Source: Halomonas elongata DSM 2581
GTDB taxonomy: Bacteria; Pseudomonadota; Gammaproteobacteria; Pseudomonadales; Halomonadaceae
Direction: 5' to 3'
Assembly (NCBI RefSeq): GCF_000196875.2
Contig: NC_014532.2
Location: 1,984,001 to 2,048,000 of the forward strand
DNA: 64,000 nt
Shown here: piece after piece, positions 1 to 9,543 of the stretch
Layout: each line of letters opens with the position of its first letter
Position numbering within the stretch: the first letter of the stretch is position 1
The notes under the pieces: generated by a model
What the model saw: only the letters and a program-made list of their open reading frames with translations
Databases searched by the model: none
Told to the model about the DNA's origin: nothing
Translations under genes and position numbers: made by a program

Positions 1-69
1 CTGGCCGGCTGGATAATGCTGCTGGCCGGGGAGCCGCTGATGGCCCTGTACCTCCAATGGATCGCATGA
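1..69 (+). CDS. pilD: Prepilin peptidase PilD, C-terminal fragment
   Basis: The first 69 bases are an open frame that ends in TGA and gives a 22-residue hydrophobic tail, read as LAGWIMLLAGEPL then MALYLQWIA. Type IV prepilin leader peptidases typically end in a last membrane helix with an AGW...YLQ pattern, and pilD commonly lies just before coaE in gammaproteobacteria. The rest of the gene is outside the window, so the call rests on this short tail and on position. The stop is one base before the coaE start. Confidence 0.55.
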   Translation: MAGWIMLLAGEPLMALYLQWIA

Positions 70-70
70 C

Positions 71-703
71 ATGACCGCAAGACAACCTCTGATCATCGGC
101 GTCACCGGCGGCATCGCCTCGGGCAAGTCTACGGTGGCGCGTGCCTTCGCCCAGCACGGCATTCCCTGGGTGGATGCCGACGACGTCGCCCGGGAAGTGG
201 TCGCGCCGGGCGAGCCGGCGCTGGCCGAGATCCGCCGGCGCTACGGCCCCCGGGTACTGCTCGAGGATGGCCACCTAGATCGCCGCGCCCTGCGCGACAT
301 CGTCTTTGCCGACACGGCCGAACGCCGCTGGCTGGAATCCGTCACCCATCCTCGTATCCGACAAAGACTCGGCGAACACCTGGAGGACTTTCGTCGGCGC
401 GACGTGCCCTATGTGCTGCTGGTTTCCCCGCTGCTGTTCGAATCCGGTCAGTACGAGCTGGTCGATCGCGCCCTGGTCATCGATGTCCCCGAATCGCTGC
501 AGATCGAGCGCACCGCACGCCGCGACGGAGTCGACGAAGCCCAGGCACGTGCTATCGTCGCGGCCCAGATGCCCCGCGACGAGCGGCTGTCCCGAGCCGA
601 CGACGTCCTGGTCAACGAAGGTGACGAACGACGCCTGGCCGACCAGGTTGCCGAACTCGATCGGCAATATCGCGCCCTTGGTGGATTGCCCCCGGCACGC
701 TGA
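71..703 (+). CDS. coaE: Dephospho-CoA kinase
   Basis: Phosphorylates the ribose 3'-OH of dephospho-CoA with ATP, the last cytosolic step of coenzyme A synthesis. The 210-residue length is normal for the family. A P-loop, GVTGGIASGKST, lies at residues 10-21, followed by the DADDVAREVV segment near residue 36 that matches the CoaE substrate region. The ATG follows the upstream stop by one base, so it is probably translated with the pilin peptidase gene. yacG follows on the same strand after 51 bases. Identification is firm. Confidence 0.95.
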   Translation: MTARQPLIIGVTGGIASGKSTVARAFAQHGIPWVDADDVAREVVAPGEPALAEIRRRYGPRVLLEDGHLDRRALRDIVFADTAERRWLESVTHPRIRQRLGEHLEDFRRRDVPYVLLVSPLLFESGQYELVDRALVIDVPESLQIERTARRDGVDEAQARAIVAAQMPRDERLSRADDVLVNEGDERRLADQVAELDRQYRALGGLPPAR

Positions 704-754
704 TTCGTCATCCTTGTCATCAAGCCGTCACTGCAACCCGCGACGAGACCCCTT

Positions 755-988
755 ATGTCCGAGCCCCATGCTGATCGACCTCTGGAAGTCGCCTGCCCTC
801 AATGCCGCAAGAAAGTCCTGTGGTCGGAGGACAATCCCTATCGCCCCTTCTGCAGCAAGCGCTGCCGACTGCTGGACCTGGGCGCCTGGGCCGATGAATC
901 CCATCGTATCGCCGGTGAGCCATCCATGGATGAAGCCGATATCGACGCCATGCTGGCCCGCGCCGACCGCGATGACTCGATGACGTGA
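755..988 (+). CDS. yacG: DNA gyrase inhibitor YacG (zinc protein)
   Basis: Small zinc-finger protein that binds DNA gyrase and inhibits its supercoiling activity in the family's studied members. The 77-residue product has four cysteines in the expected CxxC...CxxxC layout at residues 14, 17, 33 and 37, followed by the conserved LDLGAWADE stretch. Linkage to coaE is the usual arrangement. Its stop overlaps the possible GTG start of the next gene, implying coupled translation. Confidence 0.93.
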   Translation: MSEPHADRPLEVACPQCRKKVLWSEDNPYRPFCSKRCRLLDLGAWADESHRIAGEPSMDEADIDAMLARADRDDSMT

Positions 989-1866
989 CGCTGATGACGC
1001 AAGCTCAGGAGTACCGGCTGCTGGCAAGACTGGAGGCCGCTTTCGACTGCCTGATCGAGCACACCGAAGCGCTGGTCGAGACCTGGCGCCTTTCCAACGC
1101 CGAAAGCTGGTCTCTCGATACGCCCCAGGCGGATGCCGCCTGGCTGCACCGTGCACTGCTCGATTTCTGGTATCAGGACGGGCAGGACGGCCGCAGCACG
1201 CGCAGCTACATCGGCCTGGTCGCCGCCAACGAGGCGGTCATGGAAAAGCTGGGAAGGGTCAACGCCGCCAAACGGGATTTCGCCGATCTGCTTGCCGAGA
1301 TACGCCGGGAGGTGCCGAACCTGGTCCCCGAGATCAAGGCGGTGCTGCCCTTCCGCCATCCGGCCCTGCACGATCATCTGCGGGGTGTCGGCCTGGCGCG
1401 GCTCCACCTCAAGCAATGCTGGCGGGCCATCCCTGCGGCCCGGGCGGAAGTCGCGCGCATCCGACTGGCCTGGTACACCAGCGGGCGTTCGATCAAGCGG
1501 CTGAGTGTTCGGGATGCCGAGCGCATGTTGCTGGCGCTGGATAACGAGGCGGATCATATCCGGATCCAGTTGCGCACCCTTGCCGGACTGCCCGACGGCG
1601 AGCCTCTCGCCCAGGTTCAGCCCCAGGCGCCTCTGATGCGCGCCAACCTGTTCTATCGAGAGCCACTCGCTGACGGCCATTCACGGCAGGCGATGAACGT
1701 CGCCCTGCCCCTGTTCGTGCCGACGACCAATGGCCGACTCCCGGATATCAATCAGCCACCATCCCATCCTCCCGAGCGCCGCACCAGAGCGAAACGCAGC
1801 GACACACGCCTCGAGGAGACCCCGCTACTGCCCAGCCTGCGGGTTTATCGATATCGAGACGAATAG
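985..1866 (+). CDS. tus: Tus-like DNA replication terminus site-binding protein
   Basis: Predicted to bind Ter sites and arrest replication forks from one side. The 293-residue product is colinear with E. coli Tus (309 residues). Shared landmarks are a central stretch ending in N...K..F, a segment [16 protein letters not shown] near residue 160 that parallels TLRFGWANKHIIKNL in Tus, a NLFYREPL segment parallel to RVWYKGD, a [15 protein letters not shown] segment, and a short beta-strand C-terminus (LRVYRYRDE). The comparison is from memory, not from an alignment. Start may be GTG 985, overlapping yacG, or ATG 994. The gene is convergent with the next one, with 2 bases between stops. Confidence 0.75.
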   Translation: MTLMTQAQEYRLLARLEAAFDCLIEHTEALVETWRLSNAESWSLDTPQADAAWLHRALLDFWYQDGQDGRSTRSYIGLVAANEAVMEKLGRVNAAKRDFADLLAEIRREVPNLVPEIKAVLPFRHPALHDHLRGVGLARLHLKQCWRAIPAARAEVARIRLAWYTSGRSIKRLSVRDAERMLLALDNEADHIRIQLRTLAGLPDGEPLAQVQPQAPLMRANLFYREPLADGHSRQAMNVALPLFVPTTNGRLPDINQPPSHPPERRTRAKRSDTRLEETPLLPSLRVYRYRDE

Positions 1867-1868
1867 GA

Positions 1869-2168
1869 TCAGGCGATCTTGCCCAGGGACTTCAAGGTCG
1901 CCAGAAGGTGGCTGACGCTTTCCGCAGGCTGGGCATAGTCCTGCATCAGCGCCTGGAGCCGCTGCTCGAACAAGGCTTCACGCTCGCGTTGGCGCTCTTC
2001 TTCGTCCAACGTCTCTAGGGAACGCACCGGAGGACCGGTGGGGATGTCCAGGGCATTGTCGGGCTGCTCGAGCTCACGCAATGCCTCAGCAAAAGCATCA
2101 TCAAGTTCACGGAACTTGCGCAACTTCTCGCGCTCATCCATGGGTTTTCGTGAATTCTGGTATTTCAT
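1869..2168 (-). CDS. Small charged protein resembling the MvaT oligomerisation region
   Basis: A 99-residue protein rich in Glu, Arg and Leu and largely helical. Residues 67-89 (FEQRLQALMQDY, then ...SVSHLL) line up with residues 37-59 of the MvaT-like protein encoded 545 bases away (FKNKLQELMDEF, then ...DVIDLL), which is part of that protein's coiled-coil/dimer region. No DNA-binding C-terminus follows: the protein ends at LKSLGKIA. It may be a truncated partner that mixes with MvaT, as short H-NS-like proteins do elsewhere; this is inference. Neither ATG 2168 nor ATG 2141 has a clear ribosome-binding site. Confidence 0.6.
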   Translation of the reverse strand: MKYQNSRKPMDEREKLRKFRELDDAFAEALRELEQPDNALDIPTGPPVRSLETLDEEERQREREALFEQRLQALMQDYAQPAESVSHLLATLKSLGKIA

Positions 2169-2713
2169 TCGCTACCGGTCGGTTTCTGGTAACACGGCGA
2201 AAGGAAGACAGCACGGACCACTGCCCGGCCTGGCAAGGCATGAGGCGCCAGTATACCCACTCGGACAACAACTATCATCTATTGTTGCCTGGCACCGCCA
2301 TCCGAAAATGCCGAGTCACTATCGGCGAGAAAGGCGACCCGATCCCACCTCCAACGGCAAGGCCAGCTTCGCCCGTCGTATCGTCTCGACGGCTCCACGA
2401 CGCGCACCGGCCCCTGAAGACTCGGAACGATATCTCGCGGCCGCTCGTTCAGCAGCCTCGGAGCAACTTCCATGGTTTATACTGCAAGTCGCTGCTATCG
2501 GGCAATATACCCTGGGTTCGATAACGCCACGGCTCGAAGACGAAAATATACAATCCGGCGTTTCAACCGCCCTTTCGGCACATGCCGCATCATCGAGAAG
2601 CTTTAAACTTATAACGAAAACAGCACTGTCACACATTGGCGACAGTGCTGCCAAAAGATCAATCTGCGCGACTCGCCCGATACCCAAAGGCAACACAGGC
2701 AAGCCGAGCACGA
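2169..2713. other. 545-base non-coding, AT-richer gap between mvaT and the small gene
   Basis: No convincing gene is seen here; the open frames have unlikely composition and no ribosome-binding sites. It holds the mvaT terminator at its right end and presumably the promoter of the gene at 1869-2168. A TATACT box on the minus strand near 2250 is a possible -10 element, but no good -35 accompanies it. The lower GC than in the flanking genes is typical of sequence bound by MvaT/H-NS proteins. Confidence 0.5.
2616..2650 (-). terminator. Rho-independent terminator of mvaT
   Basis: Perfect 10-base inverted repeat, CAGCACTGTC and GACAGTGCTG (2621-2630, 2641-2650), with a 10-base loop. Read on the minus strand it is followed by TTTTCG. 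It lies about 64 bases past the mvaT stop. Confidence 0.8.
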
Positions 2714-3097
2714 TCACTCTTCTACGCGAACCAGCCAGGACTCGACGGTGTCGGCACCAAACTCATCCTTCCAGCTCTTGAGCGTCTTCTGGTTGCCGCC
2801 GCGAGTCTCGACGACTTCACCGGTATTGGGGTTCTTGTAGATCTTCAGCTTGCGCTTGCGCCGTCCGCCGCTGGCCGCGCTGCTCTTGGAAGCAGTACCG
2901 GCGCTACTTGTCTTGGGGCTGAGCAGATCGATCACGTCTGCGGCACTCTTGCCGAATTCATCCATGAGTTCCTGCAGCTTGTTCTTGAACTCGAGCTCCG
3001 CCTTGAGGCGTTCGTCGTTCTCGAGTTTTTCCAGCTCGGCCTGGAGCTGCTTGAGCTGTTCTTCCTTCTGCATGTAATTGCTGAGCAGTGAGGACAT
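2714..3097 (-). CDS. mvaT: MvaT/MvaU-family nucleoid-associated H-NS-like protein
   Basis: Xenogeneic silencer that coats AT-rich DNA. The 127-residue length matches MvaT of Pseudomonas (124). Residues 8-60 form a charged coiled coil for oligomerisation, residues 62-82 a Ser/Ala/Lys/Arg linker, and residues 83-127 the DNA-binding domain with YKNPNTGEVVETRGGN and then KTLKSWKDEFG. RGGN at 99-102 corresponds to the loop that enters the minor groove in MvaT. The AT-rich upstream region suggests autoregulation. A candidate promoter and a strong terminator flank it, so it is probably monocistronic. Confidence 0.92.
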   Translation of the reverse strand: MSSLLSNYMQKEEQLKQLQAELEKLENDERLKAELEFKNKLQELMDEFGKSAADVIDLLSPKTSSAGTASKSSAASGGRRKRKLKIYKNPNTGEVVETRGGNQKTLKSWKDEFGADTVESWLVRVEE

Positions 3098-3348
3098 CTA
3101 GATATTCCTTGATTTTACGGGATGGGACACTTTGGAACGGTTGTTATTATCGCGTTTAACAACTCGACAAGCAACGCCTGTCATCGAGTTGTCATTCAAC
3201 ACTATATAGGCTTTTGGCCAATTTATCAGTTCCCGATCGTCAACATAAGTAAAGCTTGAGATATAGAAGCCTTTTGAACCACGGAAAATCACCAGTCTTC
3301 ATTGGAGATAACTATCGACCTTATCATTCCTGCCCTTTCGTGAAACAC
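3098..3348. other. AT-rich mvaT upstream region, no gene
   Basis: About 250 bases with several A/T runs and visibly lower GC than the surrounding genes. No plausible coding region is seen: the 64-codon frame at 3098-3292 on the minus strand reads straight into mvaT without its own ribosome-binding site. It is best read as the regulatory region of mvaT, probably bound by MvaT itself. Confidence 0.5.
3146..3174 (-). promoter_or_regulatory. Possible sigma-70 promoter of mvaT
   Basis: On the minus strand TTGCTT (3174-3169) and GATAAT (3151-3146) are separated by exactly 17 bases. The -10 box matches five of six consensus positions but the -35 only three. Position about 50 bases before the mvaT ATG is reasonable. 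Confidence 0.35.
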
Positions 3349-3380
3349 AAAAAAACACCGCCCTTTCGGGCGGTGTTTTC
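3349..3380 (-). terminator. Rho-independent terminator after rpsA
   Basis: A 12-base perfect stem, AAAACACCGCCC and GGGCGGTGTTTT (3352-3363, 3368-3379), with a TTTC loop on the plus strand. On the minus strand the U-tract follows, so it closes the long serC-to-rpsA transcript 34 bases past the rpsA stop. Confidence 0.92.
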
Positions 3381-3413
3381 GAGATGGGACTCGTCGACGC
3401 TAGCGTCGAAGGA

Positions 3414-5093
3414 TCAGTCCTGACCCATCTGCTGCTTGATCAGATCACCGATGGTGGTCGGACCATCACCAGTTTCGGCATCCTGGTCGCGCAGCTTGCT
3501 CATGTTGCGACGCGTATCTTCCTGATCCTTGGCCTTGACGGACAGGTTGATCTGACGGTTCTTGCGATCGACACCGACGATGCGGGCCTCGACGCTGTCA
3601 CCCTCGTTGAGCACGTTGCGAGCATCCTCGACGCGATCGGCGCTGATCTCGGAAGCCTTCAGCACGGCGACGACATCGGTAGCGAGCTCGACATGAGCTT
3701 CCTTGGCGTCCACCTCGACCACACGGCCGGTAACGATGGAACCCTTGTCATTGACGGCCAGGAACTCGGCAACCGGATCGGTATCGAGCTGCTTGATGCC
3801 CAGCGAGATGCGCTCACGCTCGGGATCGATGGACAGAATGACGGCTTCGGCCTCGTCGCCCTTCTTGAACTGGCGAACGGCTTCCTCGCCACCTTCGGTC
3901 CAGGAGATGTCGGACAGGTGCACCAGACCGTCGATACCGCCTTCCAGGCCGATGAAGATACCGAAATCGGTGATCGACTTGATGGTGCCGGAGACACGGT
4001 CGCCCTTGTTGTACTGGGCGTTGAAGGTCTCCCAGGGATTCGCGGTGCACTGCTTGATGCCCAGCGAGATACGACGACGCTCTTCGTCGATGTCCAGCAC
4101 CATGACGTCCACATCGTCGCCGACCTGAACGACCTTGGACGGATGGATGTTCTTGTTGGTCCAGTCCATTTCGGAGACGTGGACCAGACCCTCGACACCC
4201 TCTTCCAGCTCGGCGAAGCAGCCGTAGTCGGTGAGGTTGGTGACGGTGGCATGCACCTTGGTGCCTTCCGGGTAACGATCCTTGATGTTGACCCACGGAT
4301 CTTCGCCCAGCTGCTTCAGGCCCAGAGACACGCGGTTACGCTCGCGGTCGAATTTGAGGACCTTGACGTTGACTTCGTCGCCGACGGCCACGATCTCGCT
4401 GGGATGCTTGATGCGCTTCCAGGCCATGTCGGTGATGTGCAGCAGGCCATCGACCCCGCCCAGATCAACGAAGGCACCGTAGTCGGTGAGGTTCTTGACG
4501 ATACCGATGATCTGCTGGCCTTCCTGCAGCGTGGCGAGCAGAGCTTCGCGCTCGGCGCTGTTCTCGGCCTCGAGCACGGCGCGGCGGGAAACCACCACGT
4601 TGTTGCGCTTCGGATCGAGCTTGATGACCTTGAAGTCGAGTTCCTTGTTCTCGAGATGCGTGGTGTCACGCACCGGACGCACATCGACCAGAGAACCCGG
4701 CAGGAAGGCGCGGATGGAATCCACGTCGACGGTGAAGCCACCTTTGACCTTGCCGTTGATCACGCCCTTGACGATCTCTTCCTTCTCGAAGGCAGCTTCC
4801 AGAACCTTCCATGCCTCGGCGCGCTTGGCTTTTTCGCGAGACAGACGGGTCTCGCCGAAACCGTCTTCAACGGCTTCCAGAGCGACGTGCACTTCGTCGC
4901 CGACGGCGATGGTCAGCTCGCCGTTGTCGTCGCGGAACTGGGCCGCGGGAATCTGACCTTCGGACTTCAGGCCGGCATTGACGGTGACCCAGTCACCTTC
5001 GATGTCGACGACGGTAGCCGCGACGATGGCGCCCGGCTCCATGTTGATGTCTTGGAGAGACTGTTCAAACAGTTCAGCAAAGCTTTCGCTCAT
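3414..5093 (-). CDS. rpsA: 30S ribosomal protein S1
   Basis: Binds mRNA on the small ribosomal subunit and helps start translation. The 559-residue length equals the gammaproteobacterial norm (557). The sequence opens with [13 protein letters not shown] and carries six S1/OB repeats, recognisable by recurring units such as [21 protein letters not shown] and [12 protein letters not shown]. It is the last gene of the minus-strand superoperon, and the strong hairpin 34 bases downstream ends transcription. The 179-base gap upstream, after cmk, probably holds its own promoter and leader, although I could not define boxes there. Confidence 0.97.
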   Translation of the reverse strand: MSESFAELFEQSLQDINMEPGAIVAATVVDIEGDWVTVNAGLKSEGQIPAAQFRDDNGELTIAVGDEVHVALEAVEDGFGETRLSREKAKRAEAWKVLEAAFEKEEIVKGVINGKVKGGFTVDVDSIRAFLPGSLVDVRPVRDTTHLENKELDFKVIKLDPKRNNVVVSRRAVLEAENSAEREALLATLQEGQQIIGIVKNLTDYGAFVDLGGVDGLLHITDMAWKRIKHPSEIVAVGDEVNVKVLKFDRERNRVSLGLKQLGEDPWVNIKDRYPEGTKVHATVTNLTDYGCFAELEEGVEGLVHVSEMDWTNKNIHPSKVVQVGDDVDVMVLDIDEERRRISLGIKQCTANPWETFNAQYNKGDRVSGTIKSITDFGIFIGLEGGIDGLVHLSDISWTEGGEEAVRQFKKGDEAEAVILSIDPERERISLGIKQLDTDPVAEFLAVNDKGSIVTGRVVEVDAKEAHVELATDVVAVLKASEISADRVEDARNVLNEGDSVEARIVGVDRKNRQINLSVKAKDQEDTRRNMSKLRDQDAETGDGPTTIGDLIKQQMGQD

Positions 5094-5272
5094 GATGTTC
5101 CTACGTGATCAACGTGAGTGCGACCGAAGTCGCTTTCCTCCGCACCACCAGCAAGTGCGGGCCATTTCAGACTACCCTCGGGGATGTTGGCGCTGGTTCG
5201 ACCTGGACAGGCTCACGGAAATCAAATGCCCATCCACGTCATCACATCTTGCCGAAGGCGCCGCAAGGGAGC

Positions 5273-5962
5273 TCAGGCATCCGGTATCAGGCCCTCCCGG
5301 GCCAGCAATGCCGTCAGCCGATCCACCACTTCCGGTATCGTCAGGCTCGTGGTATCCAGTGTGACGGCATCATCGGCCGGCACGAGTGGTGCCACGCTGC
5401 GCTGCATATCCCGTGCATCGCGTGCCTGAATCTCCTTTAGAAGACTCGATAGACTAGCATCCACCCCCGCCTCTCGCAACTGCAAGTGGCGTCGTCTGGC
5501 GCGCTCCTCCGCCGAAGCGGTGAGAAATATCTTGAGCGGGGCATCCCGGAAGACCACCGTTCCCATGTCACGCCCATCGGCCACCAGGCCGGGGGCCTGG
5601 CGAAAATCCCGCTGGCGCTGCAGCAAGGCGGCACGCACCTCGGGCAACGAGGCCACCCGTGACGCGGCATCACCGACGTGCTCGGTGCGGATCTCCCCGG
5701 TCGCCTCCTGCCCTTCGAGCAACACCCGGCCTTCCCCGCCCTCGGCGAGGAAGACCACGTCGAGCTCGCCGGCAAGCCGCGCCAGGGCCGACTCGTCATC
5801 CAGGGCGACGCCATGGCGGATGGCAGCCAGGGCAGTGAGCCGATAGAGCGCACCGCTATCCAGCAAATGCCAGCCCAGGCGCTCGGCGACGAGCCGGCTG
5901 ATCGTGCCCTTGCCGGCACCGCCCGGCCCGTCGATGGTCAGCACCGCTGCCTGTTCTGTCAT
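5273..5962 (-). CDS. cmk: Cytidylate kinase
   Basis: Transfers phosphate from ATP to CMP or dCMP in the cytosol. The 229-residue protein is of usual length, with a P-loop [12 protein letters not shown] at residues 12-23 and the Cmk-typical [13 protein letters not shown] segment near residues 129-141 that precedes the NMP-binding region. Its ATG overlaps the last bases of the tyrA-aroA fusion gene (4 bases), so translation is coupled. The order aroA-cmk-rpsA is widely conserved in gammaproteobacteria. Confidence 0.96.
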   Translation of the reverse strand: MTEQAAVLTIDGPGGAGKGTISRLVAERLGWHLLDSGALYRLTALAAIRHGVALDDESALARLAGELDVVFLAEGGEGRVLLEGQEATGEIRTEHVGDAASRVASLPEVRAALLQRQRDFRQAPGLVADGRDMGTVVFRDAPLKIFLTASAEERARRRHLQLREAGVDASLSSLLKEIQARDARDMQRSVAPLVPADDAVTLDTTSLTIPEVVDRLTALLAREGLIPDA

Positions 5963-8229
5963 GCGTCCTCCTGTTGCGCCTCGATGCTCAGCCCGACACG
6001 GCGCGCCAGCTCGATGAACCCCGGGAAGGACGTCGCCACATTGGCACAGTCATCGACGACGACCGCCTCGCTGGCCCGCAATGCCGCCACGGCGAAGGCC
6101 ATGGCGATACGGTGATCGCCCAGGCTGTCGACCCGACCGCCCCCGTAACTCGGCCCTTCGTCGCTCTGCCCTTCGTGACGGCCGACGATATCGATGCCGT
6201 CTTCATAAAGCCGGTGCTCGATGCCCAGTACCGCGAAACCGTCGGCCATCGCCTGGAGCCGATCGGACTCCTTGACCCGCAGCTCGGCGGCATCACGCAA
6301 GCGGGTCACGCCTTCGGCGTTGGCCGCGGCGACGAACAGTGCCGGGAATTCGTCGATGGCCAACGGCACCTGATCGACCGGGATGTCGATGCCCTTGAGC
6401 GGCGCATGACGGATGTGCAGATCGGCCACCGGCTCGCCGCCCACTTCGCGTTCGTTCTCCAGGCGCAGATCGGCGCCCATCAGCTTCAGGATATTGATCA
6501 CTCCGATGCGCGTCGGATTGACGCCGACATGCTCGAGCACCAGATCGGCGCCCGGCGTGATCGCTGCCGCCACCAGAAAGAAGGTCGCCGAGGAAATATC
6601 GGACGGCACATCGATGGGCGCCGCGGTGAGCTTGCCGCCGCCTTCGAGCCAGCAGGTATCGCCCTCGCGCTCCACCCGGTAACCGAAGCCACCGAGCATG
6701 CGCTCGGTATGATCGCGCGTCGGCGCCGGCTCACGCACCCGCGTCTCGCCCTCGGCATAAAGGCCGGCCAGCAACAGGCAGGACTTGACCTGGGCACTGG
6801 CCATCGGCATGTCGTAGGTGATGCCCTTGAGCGCCTGTCCGCCCCGCAGCTTGAGTGGCGGACGCCCGCCCTCGGCAGTCTCGATCACCGCTCCCATCTC
6901 GCGCAGCGGATCGGCGACCCGCCCCATGGGCCGCTTGGTCAGGGACACATCGCCGGTCAGTTCGGTATCGAATGCCTGGCCGGCCAGCAGACCGGCGAAG
7001 AGCCGCATGGCGGTCCCCGCATTGCCGACATACAGCGGCCCGGCTGGCGCCTTCAGGCCATGCAGGCCGACCCCGTGGATCGTCACCCGCCCCTGATGCG
7101 GCCCCTCGATGGCGACCCCCATCTCGCGAAACGCCTGCAGGGTAGCCAGACTGTCCTCGCCCTCGAGAAAGCCCGACACCTCGGTGATGCCTTCCGCCAG
7201 GGCACCGAGCATGATGGCACGGTGGGAGACCGACTTGTCGCCGGGCACGCGGATACGCCCCCGCACCTCGCCGCCGGGACCGGCCCGGTAGCGCAATGTC
7301 GCTTGTTCTTGCATCTGGTACTCCGCCTGATAACTGCTCTGGTTCAGTAGAGAATCGAAGTAGCGCCGGGCATGGCTGGCGCGATCGAAGGTCGACAGCA
7401 TGGCGTCGGCATCGCCGTCGGCGACGGCTTTCCGCAAGCGGGCGAGCCCCGCCTCGAAATCGTCGAGGGCGGCCAATACCGCTTGCTGATTGGCAGCAAA
7501 GATATCGCGCCACATCACGGGATCGCTGCCGGCGATACGGGTGAAGTCGCGAAAGCCGCCGGCGGCGTAACGGAATATCTCGAGCCGATCGTCCTGGCGC
7601 GCCAGGGTATCCACCAGCGAGAAGGCCAGCAGGTGCGGCAGATGACTGGTACGGGCCAGTACCTGGTCGTGGCGCTCCACCTCCATCTCCAGTACCTCGG
7701 CGCCGGTCGCCTGCCACAGGGCCCTTACCCGGTCCACGGCACTCTGGGCGGTGGTTGCCGCCGGCGTCAGGATCACCTTGTGCTGCGCATAGAGGTGCGG
7801 GTCGGACGACGCCACTCCGCTCTTCTCGGAGCCCGCAATGGGATGCCCCAGCACCAGGTTGGACGGCAGGCGACCGAAGGCAGCCTCGGCCGCCTCGCGG
7901 ATAGCCCCCTTGGTACTGCCGACATCGGTGATCACCAGCGACGGATCCTCGGCCACGCCCTGCTCCGCCAGCGTCTCGAGCACCTCGCGCATGGCCAGGA
8001 CCGGCACCGCCAGCACGATCATGCTGACCCCATCGAGCAGCCTTTCCAGGTGCGTATCGCCCCGCTCGATCAATCCCATCTCGACGCCCCGGGCGATCTC
8101 GTCGGCATCCGGATCGCAGGCCAGGATTTCCCCTTCGAAGCCAGCGTTACGCAAGGCGGCCGCCAGGGAGCCGCCGATCAAGCCAAGACCGACAATCAGC
8201 AGTCGGGACTCGTGAACCTCGTGCGCCAT
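5959..8229 (-). CDS. tyrA-aroA: Fused prephenate dehydrogenase / EPSP synthase (TyrA-AroA)
   Basis: Two enzymes of aromatic amino acid synthesis in one 756-residue chain. Residues 1-300 are the arogenate/prephenate dehydrogenase half, with the NAD-binding [17 protein letters not shown] motif at residues 14-30. Residues 315-756 are 3-phosphoshikimate 1-carboxyvinyltransferase, with [17 protein letters not shown] near residue 328 and the LVGNAGT-like and [15 protein letters not shown] signatures. The same fusion is known in Pseudomonas and relatives. It lies 2 bases after pheA and overlaps cmk by 4, placing the tyrosine, phenylalanine and common-pathway steps on one transcript. Confidence 0.95.
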   Translation of the reverse strand: MAHEVHESRLLIVGLGLIGGSLAAALRNAGFEGEILACDPDADEIARGVEMGLIERGDTHLERLLDGVSMIVLAVPVLAMREVLETLAEQGVAEDPSLVITDVGSTKGAIREAAEAAFGRLPSNLVLGHPIAGSEKSGVASSDPHLYAQHKVILTPAATTAQSAVDRVRALWQATGAEVLEMEVERHDQVLARTSHLPHLLAFSLVDTLARQDDRLEIFRYAAGGFRDFTRIAGSDPVMWRDIFAANQQAVLAALDDFEAGLARLRKAVADGDADAMLSTFDRASHARRYFDSLLNQSSYQAEYQMQEQATLRYRAGPGGEVRGRIRVPGDKSVSHRAIMLGALAEGITEVSGFLEGEDSLATLQAFREMGVAIEGPHQGRVTIHGVGLHGLKAPAGPLYVGNAGTAMRLFAGLLAGQAFDTELTGDVSLTKRPMGRVADPLREMGAVIETAEGGRPPLKLRGGQALKGITYDMPMASAQVKSCLLLAGLYAEGETRVREPAPTRDHTERMLGGFGYRVEREGDTCWLEGGGKLTAAPIDVPSDISSATFFLVAAAITPGADLVLEHVGVNPTRIGVINILKLMGADLRLENEREVGGEPVADLHIRHAPLKGIDIPVDQVPLAIDEFPALFVAAANAEGVTRLRDAAELRVKESDRLQAMADGFAVLGIEHRLYEDGIDIVGRHEGQSDEGPSYGGGRVDSLGDHRIAMAFAVAALRASEAVVVDDCANVATSFPGFIELARRVGLSIEAQQEDA

Positions 8230-8231
8230 GT

Positions 8232-9323
8232 CTAGAGCACGCCCATCGGGAAGGAACCGAGCACCTTGAGCTCGGCGGCCCGTACCTGGACTTCCTCGAG
8301 CACCGCGGCGACACGCGGCTCATCGCGATGCCCCCTGAAGTCGATGAAGAAGACATAATTCCAGACACCGCTGCGCGACGGCCGGGTTTCCAGGCGCGTC
8401 AGATCGATCTGGTGGCGATGGAAGGGCTCCAGCAGATCATGCAGCGCCCCCGGCTGGTTGCGCATGGCCACCACGATCGAGGTCTTGTCGTCGCCGGACA
8501 TCGGCACGTCCTGATTGCCGATGATCAGGAAGCGCGTGGAGTTGTCGGGGCGATCCTCGATCTTCTCGGCGACACGCGTCAGGCCGTAAAGCTTGGCGGC
8601 CATATCGCCGGCGATGGCGGCACTGTGCCACTCGGTCTTGACCAGCCTGGCTGCTTCGGCGTTGGACGACACCGGCACGCGCTCGGCCTGCGGATAGTGG
8701 GCATCCAGCCACTTGCGGCACTGCGCGAAGGACTGGGGATGCGAATAGATCCGCGAGACCTTGTCGCGCCGCGTATTGTCGGACACCAGCAGGTGATGAT
8801 GGATGCGCAGCACGACTTCGCCGCAGATGCGCATGCTCGAGTCCATGAAGGAATCCAGGGTGTGGTTGATCACCCCTTCGGTGGAATTCTCCACCGGCAC
8901 CACGCCGTAATTGACGGCACCGGCCTCCACCTCGCGGAAGACCTCGTCGATGGCCGCCATCGGCAGGCTGATTGCGCTTTCGCCGAAGTGCTTGAGTGCT
9001 GCCTGCTGGGTGAAGGTGCCCTCCGGGCCCAGATAGGCCACCTTGACCGGCTGCTCCAGCGCCAGGCAGGCCGACATGATCTCACGGAACAGCCGTGCCA
9101 TTTCCTCGCTGTCCAGCGGACCGTCGTTGAGCTCCATGATGCGACGCAGCACCTGAGCCTCTCGCTCGGGACGATAGAACACCGCCTGGGGATCGTCCTT
9201 CGTCTTGGTCTCGGCCACGCTACGGGCACATTCGGCACGCTCGCTGATCAAGCGCATGATGTCGGAGTCGAGCTGGTCGATGCGCTGACGCAGCCCCTCA
9301 AGGTCCTTGGGGGTATCGCTCAT
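8232..9323 (-). CDS. pheA: Chorismate mutase / prephenate dehydratase (P-protein)
   Basis: Converts chorismate to prephenate and then to phenylpyruvate. The 363-residue protein has an AroQ-type mutase domain (residues 1-90, starting with LEGLRQRIDQLDSDIMRLI), a dehydratase domain (about 95-275, with YLGPEGTFTQQAA and the NSTEGVINHTLD active-site segment), and a C-terminal ACT domain (about 285-363) for feedback control by phenylalanine. It belongs to the minus-strand superoperon, 220 bases after serC; that gap is full of short repeats. Confidence 0.95.
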   Translation of the reverse strand: MSDTPKDLEGLRQRIDQLDSDIMRLISERAECARSVAETKTKDDPQAVFYRPEREAQVLRRIMELNDGPLDSEEMARLFREIMSACLALEQPVKVAYLGPEGTFTQQAALKHFGESAISLPMAAIDEVFREVEAGAVNYGVVPVENSTEGVINHTLDSFMDSSMRICGEVVLRIHHHLLVSDNTRRDKVSRIYSHPQSFAQCRKWLDAHYPQAERVPVSSNAEAARLVKTEWHSAAIAGDMAAKLYGLTRVAEKIEDRPDNSTRFLIIGNQDVPMSGDDKTSIVVAMRNQPGALHDLLEPFHRHQIDLTRLETRPSRSGVWNYVFFIDFRGHRDEPRVAAVLEEVQVRAAELKVLGSFPMGVL

Positions 9324-9366
9324 CGGTTTCCCCTGATTATCGAATTCTTGCCTATACCGGCCTTAT

Positions 9367-9399
<33 letters not shown>

Positions 9400-9447
9400 A
9401 CCAGAAAATACTCCCGAAACTCCCGGGAACAAGACTTTTTGTTTTTT

Positions 9448-9513
9448 CTTACAGCTTATAGCTTACAGCTCCCGAACGAAGTTCGGACACTTACAGCTCC
9501 GGGCGGAGCCCGG
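9448..9513 (-). repeat. AGCTGTAAG repeats with two small hairpins after serC
   Basis: In the minus (serC) direction two units occur, each a 6-bp stem with a 3-base loop followed by GAGCTGTAAG. The stems are at 9472-9486 (CCGAAC/GTTCGG) and 9499-9513 (CCGGGC/GCCCGG). A third unit of the same plan lies after grxD at 38041-38080 with yet another stem sequence. The stem bases differ but pairing is kept. Confidence 0.75.
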
Positions 9514-9543
9514 TTATGGCTCCCGGTGCGGCCGGCTCGGGTT

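Noticed and set aside
2279-2717. Open frames on both strands in the gap between mvaT and the small gene
   Set aside because: No ribosome-binding sites, no recognisable motifs, and the composition is unlike neighbouring proteins.
3384-5108. A 574-codon open frame opposite rpsA
   Set aside because: It is the antisense shadow of a GC-rich, strongly biased ribosomal protein gene, with no ribosome-binding site and no protein-like motifs.
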